From Pseudomonas aylmerensis (GTDB taxonomy: Bacteria; Pseudomonadota; Gammaproteobacteria; Pseudomonadales; Pseudomonadaceae), in NCBI RefSeq assembly GCF_001702265.1, contig NZ_MAUE01000040.1, positions 1-64,000 on the forward strand: 64,000 nucleotides of DNA, given 5' to 3'. A program made the translations under genes and the position numbers. Below the pieces are notes generated by a model, which had not been told where the DNA came from, made no database searches, and was given only the letters and a program-made list of their open reading frames with translations. Every line of letters starts with the position of its first letter. The first letter of the stretch is position 1. Of this stretch, positions 1 through 9,219 are shown piece by piece.

Positions 1-718
1 GTGACTGACACGCCGCTTTCGCGAGCAAGCCCGCTCCCACAATTTTGAACCGTGGCCACTGTTGCCCAGCGATGCTTCACGGATCTCGACGCCAACCGCG
101 TCTAGGCCAATGACGGCCATGCGCTGCGAGTCCTTCACGGGCGACGAAGTTCTATCCCGCTTGCGCTAACCCATGTGGGAGCGGGCTCGCGAAGGCGGTG
201 GGTCAGTCAGTGCAGGGGGGACTGATAGACCGCTTTCGCGAGCAAGCCCGCTCCCACATTTTTGACCCGTGGCCACTGTTGCCCAGCGATGCTTCACGGA
301 TCTGGACGCCAACCGCGTCTAGGCCAATGACGGCCATGAGCTGCGAGTCCTCCACGGGCGACGAAGTTCTGCCTCGCTTGCGCTAACCCATGTGGGAGCG
401 GGCTTGCTCGCGAAGGCGGTGGATCAGTCAGTGCAGGGGGGACTGATAGACCGCCTTCGCGGGCAAGCCCGCTCCCACATTTTTGACCCGTGGCCACTGT
501 TGCCCAGCGATGCTTCACGGATCTGGACGCCAACCGCGTCTAGGCCAATGACGGCCATGAGCTGCGAGTCCTTCACGGGCGACGAAGTTCTATCCCGCTT
601 GCGCTAACCCCTGTGGGAGCGGGCTTGCCCGCGAATGCGCTGGGTCAGTCAAATCACCAGTGACTGACGCGCCGCTTTCGCGAGCAAGCCCGCTCCCACA
701 GGGTTTTGTGGTCTGGCT
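1..718. repeat. Three tandem ~220-bp REP-containing units
   Basis: The same block recurs with its REP core (CCGCTTTCGCGAGCAAGCC or a close variant) starting near 12, 230, 451 and 672, so the period is 218-221 bp. Each unit holds inward- and outward-facing REP cores (GTGGGAGCGGGCTTGC and its complement) and about 150 bp of non-REP spacer that is nearly identical between units. The REP cores match the palindromes common in P. fluorescens-group genomes. No convincing gene lies here; the short open frames are copies of one another and come from the repeats. Confidence 0.85.
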
Positions 719-727
719 GAGTCCGGC

Positions 728-2368
728 TTACTTGGGGTACAGCGGCGGCAGGCTGGTGGTATCGGTCGCCGGATCGAGTTCACGCTCGGCCATCGGGATG
801 GCCTTGATCGCGCGCCACAGGTCTTCGCCCAGCCAGTACTGGCCGCTCTCGCTGTACAGCGCGCCATTCAGGCCATCCAGCGCATCCGATAACGGCACAA
901 AGCGCGCGGCCATGTCCGCCAGGGTTTCCGGCTGCTGGCGCGCCCAGGCGTCCAGCGCCTGGCGCGTGGCTTGCGGGTCGTTGGCCTGGGTGGCGCGCTT
1001 GAGGTCGTCGAGCAGGGAGCGCGGGCTCGGGCCGGTTTGCGCCGCGCGCAGCACCGCCGGCTGCCAGCGTGCACGCCACCACAGGCCGAAGCCCAGCAAG
1101 GTGGTGCAGGCCAGGATCAGCGTACTCAGTTGCCACAGCCACAGGCGGCTGTCGTCCGGAGCGGTGATGATCGTCGGCGTGGCGGGGGTGTCCACCACCA
1201 GGCTCGGGTTGTTCGCCACTTGCAGGGTGCGCGCCGGCAGGCTGGTGCGTTCCAGATGGTCCTCGTGGGTGTTCCACCACACCACTTCGACGGCGGGCAA
1301 CTCCAGGGCGCCGACGCGATTGGGCACCAAGGCTTCACGGTCTTCACGGCTACCGATCAGGCCGCGGTCGTTGGTCTGGTTGCCAAGCACCGGCTGGTCC
1401 GGGTAACGCCGCAGGCCGTTGATGTCGGTGCTCGGCAGGGCCGGCAGTTGCGCACTGGACAAACCTTCGGCCTTGACCGTGAGGCTGCGGGTCAGCGAGT
1501 CACCGACCTGCACGTGTTCGGGCTCGGGGTTCCAGCTTTCGCTCAAGGTCAGGCTGCGTGCCGGCAGCCAGGCGGCGTCGGCGGGGTAGAGCTCCGGCTT
1601 GGGTTTGACCGTCAGCGACAGGGGCGTCGAACTCACGTGGATCAGCTTGCCGGGCTTGGTGCCCTGCAAGGTGTTTTCCTGTGGCGGACGCGATTCCACC
1701 AGGGTCGCGCTGAAGGTCTGGGCGGGAACCTCCAGGGCGCCGCTGTGCTGCGGGTAGATCGCGTAGCGGGTTTCGATCACGCCATGGCGAATGCTGTTGA
1801 TGACTTTCTCGTAGGTGCGCGACTCGCCCAACTGCTCGACCCGCGCATCCGGGATCTGCAACGGCGTGAGGCTGCTGTCGTCATACAGCGACACCGAGTG
1901 GTACACGCGCACGGTCAAGAGTGCCTGGGCCTGCACGTACACGCTGGTCTGGTCGAGATTGGCCTCGACGAACACCGGCGCCAGTTCCGCGCTGCTGTCC
2001 TGGCTGGTGGTTTCGACCACTTGCAGGCTGATCGGCTGGGTCTTGTACTCGCCCACTTGCAGGGGCGGGATCACCACGGTGCCGTTTTGCTTGGGCAGCA
2101 GGGTGATGATCCAGCGCGTGGTGGCGTGGTTGTCGCCGCCCAAGGTGGTGAGCTGGTTGAGTTGGCGCGTGCCGCTGACTTCGAACTGCTCGTCCAGCGG
2201 CGACAGGTCGGGTTTGCCGAACTGGGTGACGTCGCTGGATTCCACCGTCAGCTCTACCGTCTCGCCGGAATTGAGGCGGCTGCGGTCGACACTGGCGACC
2301 AGGCTCGCCGCCTGGGCGTGGCCTGCCGACAGCGCGAGCAAAAGCAGTAGGGTCGTGCGGCGGCTCAT
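728..2368 (-). CDS. BatD family protein
   Basis: Last gene of the MoxR/Bat operon, 546 aa. It starts with a signal peptide (MSRRTTLLLLLALSAGHAQA). A long beta-rich periplasmic region follows, with the BatD-type opening on SRLNSGETVELTVE. One membrane helix sits near residue 410 (LWLWQLSTLILACTTLLGFG), followed by a cytoplasmic tail of about 115 aa. BatD proteins are membrane-anchored partners of the VWA proteins encoded by the same operons. The molecular role is unsettled; links to oxidative or envelope stress come from other bacteria. The start overlaps the stop of the upstream VWA/TPR gene by 4 bp (ATGA), so translational coupling is likely. Confidence 0.85.
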   Translation of the reverse strand: MSRRTTLLLLLALSAGHAQAASLVASVDRSRLNSGETVELTVESSDVTQFGKPDLSPLDEQFEVSGTRQLNQLTTLGGDNHATTRWIITLLPKQNGTVVIPPLQVGEYKTQPISLQVVETTSQDSSAELAPVFVEANLDQTSVYVQAQALLTVRVYHSVSLYDDSSLTPLQIPDARVEQLGESRTYEKVINSIRHGVIETRYAIYPQHSGALEVPAQTFSATLVESRPPQENTLQGTKPGKLIHVSSTPLSLTVKPKPELYPADAAWLPARSLTLSESWNPEPEHVQVGDSLTRSLTVKAEGLSSAQLPALPSTDINGLRRYPDQPVLGNQTNDRGLIGSREDREALVPNRVGALELPAVEVVWWNTHEDHLERTSLPARTLQVANNPSLVVDTPATPTIITAPDDSRLWLWQLSTLILACTTLLGFGLWWRARWQPAVLRAAQTGPSPRSLLDDLKRATQANDPQATRQALDAWARQQPETLADMAARFVPLSDALDGLNGALYSESGQYWLGEDLWRAIKAIPMAERELDPATDTTSLPPLYPK

Positions 2369-4104
2369 CGAGTCTTGTCCTGATGTTGTTGCTGTTCGTA
2401 CCAGAATTTACGCCGCAGCAGTTCGCCGGGGTTGTCCGGAATCTCCCGCAGCCACTGCTCCAGAGCCTGGCGATGTTCACCGTCGAGGCTGGCGTCGGCA
2501 GGGCGCAGTGGCGGGGTGGTGGTCTGCTCGTCCCCGAGTTCGCTGCCCGGTACTTCGTTACCGCCGGGTTGTGGCGTGGCGCCGGCCTTGGTATCACCGG
2601 TGCCGGCTTCGCCCTGTCCCTGGGACGACTGCTCGCCACCCGTGGCACTTTGCCCGCTGGCGCCTGGTTGCGCAGTTTGGCCGGGTTGCGTGGTTTCGTC
2701 ATCCTGGTTTTTTGCAGGTTTTTGCGGCTCGGGGTTTGCCTGTTCCTGCATCAGGGTTTCCACCAGAGCCTTGTTTTTCAGGGCCGGCTGCAGGTCGGGC
2801 TGGGCTTCCAGGGCCTGTTCGTAGGCATCGATCGCCGCCTCCAGCTCGCCCGACTTGGCCAGGGCGTTGCCGCGATTGTAGTGGGCGTAGGCGTCATTGC
2901 TCTGGGCGAAACGCTTGATGGCCTCGGCATAGTTGCCGGCTTCGTACAGTGCGACGCCTTGCCATTGCGGGTCTTCGAAGTGCTCCGCGGCTTCGGCGGG
3001 GCGTTTTTTCTTCAGCAGGTATTGGCCTTGCTGGTCGGGGCGTAGCCACAGGTCCTGCAGGCCGAAGGCATAGCTGGGCTGCGGTGCACCCAACAGCAGC
3101 AGCGGCAGGCAGAACAGCCAGCCACGCCGCCCGGCGCAGGCCGCGAGCAGCAACAGCGGGAGCAGCAGCCAATAACCCTGGTCGGCCCAGGTGTCGAGGT
3201 GCAGCAGTTGGCCGTCGTTGCGCAGGGTCTGCGGCGGGTCCAGCACGCCGAGCTGGCGCAGGTCTTTGTCGTCCAGGCGCGCGGCGCGGTAACGGCCGCC
3301 CATTTCGCTGGCGAAGGCCTTGAGCGTAGGGCTGTCGAGGCGCGGCACCAGGATCGCGCCCTGTTCGTCCTTGAGGAATTCGCCGCTTTCCTGAGTCACC
3401 GGCGTGCCTTCGCGGCTGCCGATGCCGAGGATCGACAAGCTCGGCGCCTGGCCGCTTTGCAGCAACAGGCGGATGCCTTGGCGTTCCTGTTTGGACAAGG
3501 AAGAACCGATCAGCAACAGCCGGCCCTGGCCCAGGCCACCTTGCTTGAGCAGGCCCAGGGCTTTTTCCACCGCGAGGTCAGCGCGGTGGCCGACTTCGGG
3601 CATCAGCGAGGGGCGCAGCGCATCGAGCAGGTTGCGGCTGGTGGCCAGGTCGTCGGACAGCGGCACCAGCGTGTGGGCACTGCCGGCGTACACGACGATG
3701 GCGGTTTGCGCATCCGTGCGCGCCTGCAACAGGTCATACAGCTTGCGCCGCGCCTGTTCCAGGCGGTTTGGCGGACTGTCGGTGGCGAGCATCTCCGGGG
3801 TCAGTTCCAGCAGCACCACCAAGGGATCAGAAGGTTTCTGGCTCGACTGTTCGACCCGCTGCCAGCTGGGGCCAAGCAATGCCAGCACGGCCAGCAGCCA
3901 GGCGATGCCGAGCACCACCCACGGCGATTTGCTTTCGCGGCCATTGCCGCCGCTGAGCAGCACCGCATGAAAGGCCGGCGGCAGGATCATCTGCCAGCGC
4001 CCGGCGCGTTTTTGCCGGTGCCACAGTTGCCACAGCAGCCAGCCGAGCAGGGGCAGCAGCAACAGCCACCAGGGACGGAACCAGTGCGGCCACAGGTCGA
4101 TCAT
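2365..4104 (-). CDS. VWA and TPR domain protein (BatB/BatC-like fusion)
   Basis: 579 aa from the ATG at 4104, chosen because it overlaps the upstream stop as ATGA and begins directly with the membrane segment (MIDLWPHWFRPWWLLLLPLL). A second helix lies near residues 62-78, then a VWA domain from about residue 93, more hydrophobic segments near 305-345, TPR repeats near 380-440 (HYNRGNALAKSGELEAAIDAYEQAL) and a Gln/Gly/Pro-rich tail. It corresponds to separate BatB and BatC proteins fused. The metal-binding DxSxS motif expected in a VWA domain is degenerate here (ELTPEM near residue 100), so metal-dependent adhesion is doubtful. A longer upstream start (4146) is possible but would overlap the previous gene by 46 bp. 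Confidence 0.85.
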   Translation of the reverse strand: MIDLWPHWFRPWWLLLLPLLGWLLWQLWHRQKRAGRWQMILPPAFHAVLLSGGNGRESKSPWVVLGIAWLLAVLALLGPSWQRVEQSSQKPSDPLVVLLELTPEMLATDSPPNRLEQARRKLYDLLQARTDAQTAIVVYAGSAHTLVPLSDDLATSRNLLDALRPSLMPEVGHRADLAVEKALGLLKQGGLGQGRLLLIGSSLSKQERQGIRLLLQSGQAPSLSILGIGSREGTPVTQESGEFLKDEQGAILVPRLDSPTLKAFASEMGGRYRAARLDDKDLRQLGVLDPPQTLRNDGQLLHLDTWADQGYWLLLPLLLLAACAGRRGWLFCLPLLLLGAPQPSYAFGLQDLWLRPDQQGQYLLKKKRPAEAAEHFEDPQWQGVALYEAGNYAEAIKRFAQSNDAYAHYNRGNALAKSGELEAAIDAYEQALEAQPDLQPALKNKALVETLMQEQANPEPQKPAKNQDDETTQPGQTAQPGASGQSATGGEQSSQGQGEAGTGDTKAGATPQPGGNEVPGSELGDEQTTTPPLRPADASLDGEHRQALEQWLREIPDNPGELLRRKFWYEQQQHQDKTR

Positions 4105-5189
4105 CGACGCCTCCGCAGACGCAGGCGTTTGAGGCGCTGGCGCCATTCGGGATGCTGCTGCAGGAAACGCCCACGGGTCGACAATTTGTTCAACAACCGT
4201 TGCAGCGCGTTGTTCGGCCAGCGTTCCTGGATTACCAGCAGCATGCTCAATACCAGTGCCAGGGCCAGCGGCGCGCTGTACAGCGCGAGTGCCGGGCGGG
4301 CCTGGGTTGGTTGCTGTTCGACGGGTTCGAGTTTGTCGAGGGTGTCCTTGATCGCTAGCAGCTCTTCGCCGTCGCGGGCGCGGAAGTATTGTCCGCCGGT
4401 GGCCTCGGCAATCGCCTTGAGCGCGGGCTCATCGAGGTCCAGGCTCGGGTTGACACCGAGGATACCCAGCGAGCCGGTTTGCTCAGGGTCGGCGCCGATA
4501 CCGATCGGGTAGATCTTCACGCCTTCTTCAGCGGCCAGGCGCGCGGCGGTCAGCGGGTCGATCTGCCCGGCGTTGTTGGCGCCGTCGGTGACCAGGATCA
4601 GCACGCGGCTTTGCGCCGGGCGCTGGCGCAGGCGTTTCAAGGCCAGGCCGATGGCGTCGCCGATGGCGGTGTTCTTGCCGGCGATGCCGATGCGCGCCTC
4701 GTCCAGCCAGGTGCGCACGGTGTGGCGGTCAAAGGTCAGTGGCGCCTGCAGGTAGGCCTGGCTGCCGAACAGGATCAGTCCGACGCGATCACCTTCGCGC
4801 TCTTCCAGGAAGTCGCCGAGCAGATGCTTGACCAGGCTCAGGCGGCTGACGTCATCGTCCTGCCAGTGCATGTCGGGAAAATCCATCGAGCCGGACACGT
4901 CCACCGCCACCAGCAGGTCGCGGCCACTGGCGGCGATTGGCAACGGCTCGCCGAGCCATTCCGGGCGCGCGGCGGCGGTCAACAGCAGCAGCCACAGGAC
5001 CACGAACGGTGCCTGTTGGCGCCAGCCCGGCAGATTGACACGGGCACGGCGCCGGGCCAGGCCTTCGAGGTCGCTGAGGTAGCTGACCTTGAGGGCCGGC
5101 TCGCCGCTGTCGGCCACTGGCAACACCAGGCGCATCAGCCACGGCAAGGGCAACAGGATGAAGATCCACGGCCAGGCGAACTCAAACAT
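4101..5189 (-). CDS. VWA domain membrane protein (BatA-like)
   Basis: 362 aa. N-terminal membrane helix (WPWIFILLPLPWLMRLVLP), a second helix near residues 61-75, then a VWA domain with an intact MIDAS motif DVSGS at residues 97-101 and the downstream TDGANN element. A final helix lies near residues 312-328 (ALALVLSMLLVIQ), with a basic C-terminus. The domain should face the periplasm and bind a partner through a divalent metal. It overlaps the upstream DUF4381 gene by 8 bp and the downstream VWA/TPR gene by 4 bp, consistent with a co-made complex. Unlike its downstream neighbour, this VWA keeps the metal ligands. Confidence 0.88.
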   Translation of the reverse strand: MFEFAWPWIFILLPLPWLMRLVLPVADSGEPALKVSYLSDLEGLARRRARVNLPGWRQQAPFVVLWLLLLTAAARPEWLGEPLPIAASGRDLLVAVDVSGSMDFPDMHWQDDDVSRLSLVKHLLGDFLEEREGDRVGLILFGSQAYLQAPLTFDRHTVRTWLDEARIGIAGKNTAIGDAIGLALKRLRQRPAQSRVLILVTDGANNAGQIDPLTAARLAAEEGVKIYPIGIGADPEQTGSLGILGVNPSLDLDEPALKAIAEATGGQYFRARDGEELLAIKDTLDKLEPVEQQPTQARPALALYSAPLALALVLSMLLVIQERWPNNALQRLLNKLSTRGRFLQQHPEWRQRLKRLRLRRRR

Positions 5190-5676
5190 GTTTGCGAATC
5201 CAGGTGTCGACAGCCTGGGTGAGGCCGGCGATGGCCTTGTCGTCGAGTTTGCATTCGGGTTTGTAGGCGCCTTCGACCAGCACCATCCAGCGCGTCAGAC
5301 CGGCGGCGGGGCAGCGGTTGTCGAGGAATGCCAGCCATTTGCGGCCGTTGAGGGTGTGGCTTTGGCTGTAGGGGTAGTCGTTGCGGCACAGGCGCTTGAG
5401 CAGGCCGTTGAGTTGTTGCAGCCAGGCACCGGCAGGGGCGCCGTCGTAGGGCTTGGGCATCAGCGCCAGCTCCGCCAGGGCGGCGATGCGCAACGGGTCC
5501 AGTGGTTGTTCGGCGCGTGCCACGGGACGCCGCGCAGGCAGGAAACGCCGCAGCGACCACAGGCCCCAAGCGAGCAACGGGATGATCACCAGCAACAGCC
5601 ACCAACCCGGCGCAGGCGGCCAGAAGCCGATGCTCGGCGGCGCGATCAGCGGTTGCAACTGGTCGAGGCTGCTCAT
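5182..5676 (-). CDS. DUF4381 membrane protein of the MoxR/Bat operon
   Basis: 164 aa. One N-terminal membrane helix (WWLLLVIIPLLAWGLWSL, residues about 25-42) is followed by a soluble region of about 120 aa. That region contains WLQQLNGLLKRLCRNDYP and a WLAFLD segment typical of the DUF4381 family that sits between DUF58 and VWA genes in these operons. The function is unknown; position and topology suggest a membrane partner of the VWA proteins. The start overlaps the DUF58 stop (ATGA at 5673-5676). Confidence 0.8.
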   Translation of the reverse strand: MSSLDQLQPLIAPPSIGFWPPAPGWWLLLVIIPLLAWGLWSLRRFLPARRPVARAEQPLDPLRIAALAELALMPKPYDGAPAGAWLQQLNGLLKRLCRNDYPYSQSHTLNGRKWLAFLDNRCPAAGLTRWMVLVEGAYKPECKLDDKAIAGLTQAVDTWIRKHV

Positions 5677-6605
5677 TGCTTTTTAACCGGGCGTTGAGGG
5701 TTGAGGTACTCGCGCAGTTGCTCGACCATTTCGCTCTGGGTGCTCAGGGGCATCAGCAGGATGCGCAGTTTTTGCGCGAGCAGTTCCCAGCGGGCGATGC
5801 GCGCTTCGGCCTGGGCCTTGTAGGCCTGGCGCAGGTCGAAGTTCAGCGTGTCTAGCTCCAGCTGCGCGCCGCGTTCGGCAAAGCGCAGCAGCCCGGCGGC
5901 GGGCAGGGCGTGGTCGAGCGGGTCGGAAATCGGCAACAGCAGCAGGTCGCAATGGCGTGACAACAGGCTCAGCTGTTGTTCGGCGCCTTCGGTCAGCGCG
6001 CGCTCGTCGCAAATCACGATAACCAGGCTGCCCGGGCGTAGCACTTCGCGGCCCCGGCGCAGGGCCATGCCCAGGGCGTCGGCTTCCGGGCGGCTTTCGG
6101 TGTTGAGGCTCTGGTTGACGCGCACCAGGCGGTTGAGCAGTTGCAGCAGGCTTTGCTTGCTGCGTCGCGGCTTGATTTCGTAGTGCTCGCTGTCGCCGAA
6201 CACCAGCCCGCCCACGCGGTCGTTATGCCCCAGCGCGGCCCAGCCGATCAGGCTGGCGGCCTGGGCGGCGAGCACCGACTTGAACATCTGCCCCGAGCCG
6301 AAAAACAGCCGGCAACTTTGCTCGACCATGATGAAAATCGGCCGTTCGCGTTCTTCGTGAAACAGTTTGGTGTGCGGCTCCTGGGTGCGTGCGGTGACGC
6401 GCCAGTCGATGGTGCGCACATCGTCACCGGCCTGGTACACGCGCACCTGGTCGAAGTCGACACCGCGCCCGCGCAATTTGGAGTGATGCAAGCCGATCAG
6501 CGGGCTGCGCTGGCTGGGGGTGGAAAACAGCTGCACTTCGCGCACGCGGTGGCGCATCTCAATCAATTCGCTGAGTGTGACGCGGATTCCATCGCTTGCG
6601 TTCAT
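5673..6605 (-). CDS. DUF58 domain protein
   Basis: 310 aa from the ATG at 6605; a TTG at 6614 in the same frame would overlap the moxR stop and is less likely. It carries the DUF58 signature YQAGDDVRTIDWRVTAR (about residue 56 on), followed by a VWA-like region with IVICDERAL. DUF58 proteins are almost always encoded next to MoxR ATPases and are thought to be their clients or adaptors. No signal peptide or membrane helix is seen, so it should be cytoplasmic. There are 5 nt between the moxR stop and this ATG. Confidence 0.88.
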   Translation of the reverse strand: MNASDGIRVTLSELIEMRHRVREVQLFSTPSQRSPLIGLHHSKLRGRGVDFDQVRVYQAGDDVRTIDWRVTARTQEPHTKLFHEERERPIFIMVEQSCRLFFGSGQMFKSVLAAQAASLIGWAALGHNDRVGGLVFGDSEHYEIKPRRSKQSLLQLLNRLVRVNQSLNTESRPEADALGMALRRGREVLRPGSLVIVICDERALTEGAEQQLSLLSRHCDLLLLPISDPLDHALPAAGLLRFAERGAQLELDTLNFDLRQAYKAQAEARIARWELLAQKLRILLMPLSTQSEMVEQLREYLNPQRPVKKQ

Positions 6606-6610
6606 GGGGT

Positions 6611-7570
6611 TCAAGCGACGGCAACGACGTCGAGAATGCGTTGCACCACGCGGTCCTGGTCAATACCGGCCGCTTCGGCCTCGAACGACAGAATGATGCG
6701 GTGGCGCAGCACGTCGAACAGCACCGCCTGGATATCCTCCGGGCTGACAAAGTCGCGCCCGGCCAGCCAGGCATGGGCGCGTGCGCAGCGGTCGAGGGCG
6801 ATGGAACCACGCGGGCTGGCGCCGTAGGCGATCCACTCGGCCATCTCCGGATCGAACTTGGCCGGGGTGCGCGTGGCCATGACCAGTTGCACCAGGTATT
6901 CCTCCACCGCATCGGCCATGTACAGGCCGAGGATTTCCTTGCGCGCAGCGAAGATCGCCTGCTGGCTGACGCGGCGCTCGGGCTTGGTCTCGCCGTTGAG
7001 CGCCTCGCCGCGCGCCTGCTGCAGGATGCGCCGCTCGACGGCGGCGTCGGGGAAGCCGATCTTGACGTGCATCAGGAAGCGGTCGAGCTGGGCTTCGGGC
7101 AACGGGTAGGTGCCTTCCTGCTCGATAGGGTTTTGCGTGGCCATCACCAGAAACAGCGGCGACAGCTCGTAGGTGCTGCGCCCGACGCTGACCTGGCGCT
7201 CGGCCATGGCCTCCAGCAACGCCGACTGCACCTTGGCCGGCGCACGGTTGATTTCGTCGGCCAGCACCAGGTTGTGGAAGATCGGGCCTTGCTGGAACAC
7301 GAAGCTGCCGGTTTCCGGGCGATAGATTTCGGTGCCGGTGATGTCGGCGGGCAATAGATCGGGGGTGAACTGGATACGATGGAACTGCGCTTCGATGCCT
7401 TCAGCCAGCTCTTTGATCGCCTTGGTCTTGGCCAGGCCCGGTGCGCCCTCGACCAGCATATGGCCGTCGGCGAGCAGGGCGATCAGCAGGCGATCGATGA
7501 GTTTTTCCTGGCCGAGAATCTGCGTAGAAAGAAAGGTTCGCAGCGCGAGCAGCGCTTCACGATGTTCCAT
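6611..7570 (-). CDS. MoxR family AAA+ ATPase
   Basis: 319 aa, first gene of the operon. Walker A is GAPGLAKT near residue 38 and Walker B is LADEINR near residue 104; the MoxR-type ATQNP sensor segment and IEQEGTYPLPEAQLDRF follow. MoxR ATPases act as chaperone-like factors that load cofactors or assemble the VWA/DUF58 proteins encoded downstream. An AGGAA stands about 11 nt before the ATG at 7570. The gene order moxR-DUF58-DUF4381-VWA-VWA/TPR-batD matches the locus beside gdhB in P. aeruginosa (PA3070-PA3075 region, from memory). Confidence 0.93.
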   Translation of the reverse strand: MEHREALLALRTFLSTQILGQEKLIDRLLIALLADGHMLVEGAPGLAKTKAIKELAEGIEAQFHRIQFTPDLLPADITGTEIYRPETGSFVFQQGPIFHNLVLADEINRAPAKVQSALLEAMAERQVSVGRSTYELSPLFLVMATQNPIEQEGTYPLPEAQLDRFLMHVKIGFPDAAVERRILQQARGEALNGETKPERRVSQQAIFAARKEILGLYMADAVEEYLVQLVMATRTPAKFDPEMAEWIAYGASPRGSIALDRCARAHAWLAGRDFVSPEDIQAVLFDVLRHRIILSFEAEAAGIDQDRVVQRILDVVAVA

Positions 7571-7734
7571 CGATGACGGTTCCTGGAGAGATGAGCCTGT
7601 ACGTCTTGCAACAAACGACAGCCTGGGGCGCCTACTTTAATGCATGGCAGGGGGCGGCGACTAACGGCGTGACGAGTATTTTTGGGAAAACTTGTAGGAA
7701 TTTTGTGTGGGCGCGCAAATTGCTCCTTTGTGCT

Positions 7735-8345
7735 GTGGCAAGCGGGCTTATCTGGCAATAGGGTCTCTTCTGGCAATAGGGCTTTTTTGTGGTGAGCGGG
7801 CTTGCCCCGCGTTGGGCTGCGGAGCGGCCCTAAAACCAGAGAACGCGGTCCCACTGGAGGAATGCGGCGATCTTGATGGGGCTGCTACGCAGCCCAACGC
7901 GGGGCAAGCCCGCTCACCACAAAGAGCCCCATTGCCACAACAAGCACGCTCACCACAAGGGTGTTGGGCCGCTGCACCTTCAGCACTTCGTAAGGTTATT
8001 ACTCAGTGCCTCGGCACTTGCGGCCCAAGCGAGCTTCCGTTGGCGAGCATGCTTCCTGTGGCAATAGGCTCTTTGTGGCAATGGCTTCTTGTGGCAATAG
8101 AGCTTGCTGTGGCAATAGGGCTTATTTTGGCAATTGGGCTTGCTGTGGCAATAGGGCTCTTTGTGGTGAGCGGGCTTGCCCCGCGTTGGGGCGCGAAGCG
8201 GCCCTAAAACCAGAGAACGCGGTCCCCCTGGGGGAATGCGGTGATCTTGATGGGGCTGCTGCGCAGCCCAACGCGGGGCAAGCCCGCTCACCACAACAGG
8301 CCCGCTCGCCACAACAAGCGCGCTCATCACACAACAAGCGCGCTC
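7735..8345. repeat. Repeat-rich spacer with two 134-bp palindromic copies
   Basis: The 800-bp gap between moxR and the next gene holds two near-identical blocks at about 7789-7921 and 8162-8295. Each begins TGTGGTGAGCGGGCTTGCCC and ends with its reverse complement, around a shared core (CCCTAAAACCAGAGAACGCG). Between and around them are degenerate copies of a TGGCAATAGGGCTT unit and its complement, so the flanks are also inverted. A CGCTCATCACAACAAG unit repeats near 8318-8365. No gene was recognised. Confidence 0.8.
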
Positions 8346-8372
8346 ATCACAACAAGCCCGCTTGCCCGGCCA

Positions 8373-8726
8373 CTACGTCCGGATAAACGTACCCGTGCCT
8401 TTGAGGATGTTCTGCAAGGTCGCTTCAACTTCGGCCAGGTCCGAGGCAGCAGTGCCATGGCTGATCTGCAGTTGATCCTTGCCACCCAGTGCATCGGCAT
8501 CGCCGGCAGCGAGTTCGACCAGCAATGCCGTGTCACTCAGGGTGACTTTCAGGCCGTCCAGGGTCGATGGCTCGTAGTCCCAGGTCAGCTCCACTTCGTC
8601 TTCGTCGGGGTAACGGGTGAGCATGAACATCTCGCCGTTTTTGCCGTGGCAGCAGAGCATGGCCATGTTGTCTTCTTCTTCGTCGCACGGAGTGGCCATC
8701 AGGGCGTCGGTCTTGATTTGCAGCAT
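8373..8726 (-). CDS. Small conserved hypothetical protein (DUF5629-like)
   Basis: 117 aa, acidic, no signal peptide or membrane helix. It has a CCHGKNGEMFMLTRYPDEDE segment and an ending LKGTGTFIRT. AGGA lies about 6 nt before the ATG at 8726. A gene of this kind sits between gdhB and moxR in other Pseudomonas (PA3069 position, from memory), which supports it being real. I recall this family as DUF5629, but that assignment is from memory. Function unknown. Confidence 0.7.
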   Translation of the reverse strand: MLQIKTDALMATPCDEEEDNMAMLCCHGKNGEMFMLTRYPDEDEVELTWDYEPSTLDGLKVTLSDTALLVELAAGDADALGGKDQLQISHGTAASDLAEVEATLQNILKGTGTFIRT

Positions 8727-9219
8727 GGGGAATCCTGTCTGGGGTAGGGCGTTGCGCGGGCAATTGTGCCATTGCAGCGAATTTTGTGCTGCATGCCGTG
8801 TCAGACCCAGTGCATGACCTGACGGGCTGAATCAGTCATTTCCGGTACTCGCAGGCGGGGAAAACACCTGTTTTTCTGCGAAAAAATCCGGGTTGCCCAA
8901 GTCGCAACCACTGGCCTGCTTACCGATGACCGAATATGTCGCAGCGTCGCAAGCAGCTGTCTTCCTACAGTCGTTAAGCTGCGCAACGGATGTGCATGTG
9001 CCAGGCGCCTGACCTGCCCGTCGTACCGTCACCTGGCAAGGTGCGCATCTTATGGAAGTTGTATGTGACCTCATTGTCTTGTCCAGCTTCACCCACCTGT
9101 CACCCTGATTCGTTTAAGGTACTTATCCACTTGTATCGACGAACAGAGCTGACGGTCTCCCCGCAAGGGGATAACACGCGACGCTTCCATCAATAACAAG
9201 CCCAAGCGGAGTACCACAG
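8727..9219. other. Long leader/promoter region before gdhB
   Basis: 493 bp without a convincing gene. It should contain the promoters of gdhB (rightward) and of the small leftward gene. A GGAG lies about 8 nt before the gdhB ATG. The hairpin-like TCTCCCCGCAAGGGGA lies near 9159-9173. No clear sigma-54 or regulator site could be assigned by eye. Confidence 0.5.

Noticed and set aside
198..607. Two similar short open frames of 62-71 codons
   Set aside because: They are copies of the same 220-bp REP unit and contain REP palindromes.
7707..8386. Open frames of about 116-166 codons in the moxR upstream spacer
   Set aside because: They run through the palindromic and tandem repeats and read as repeated LAVAIGL- or HHNK-type words.
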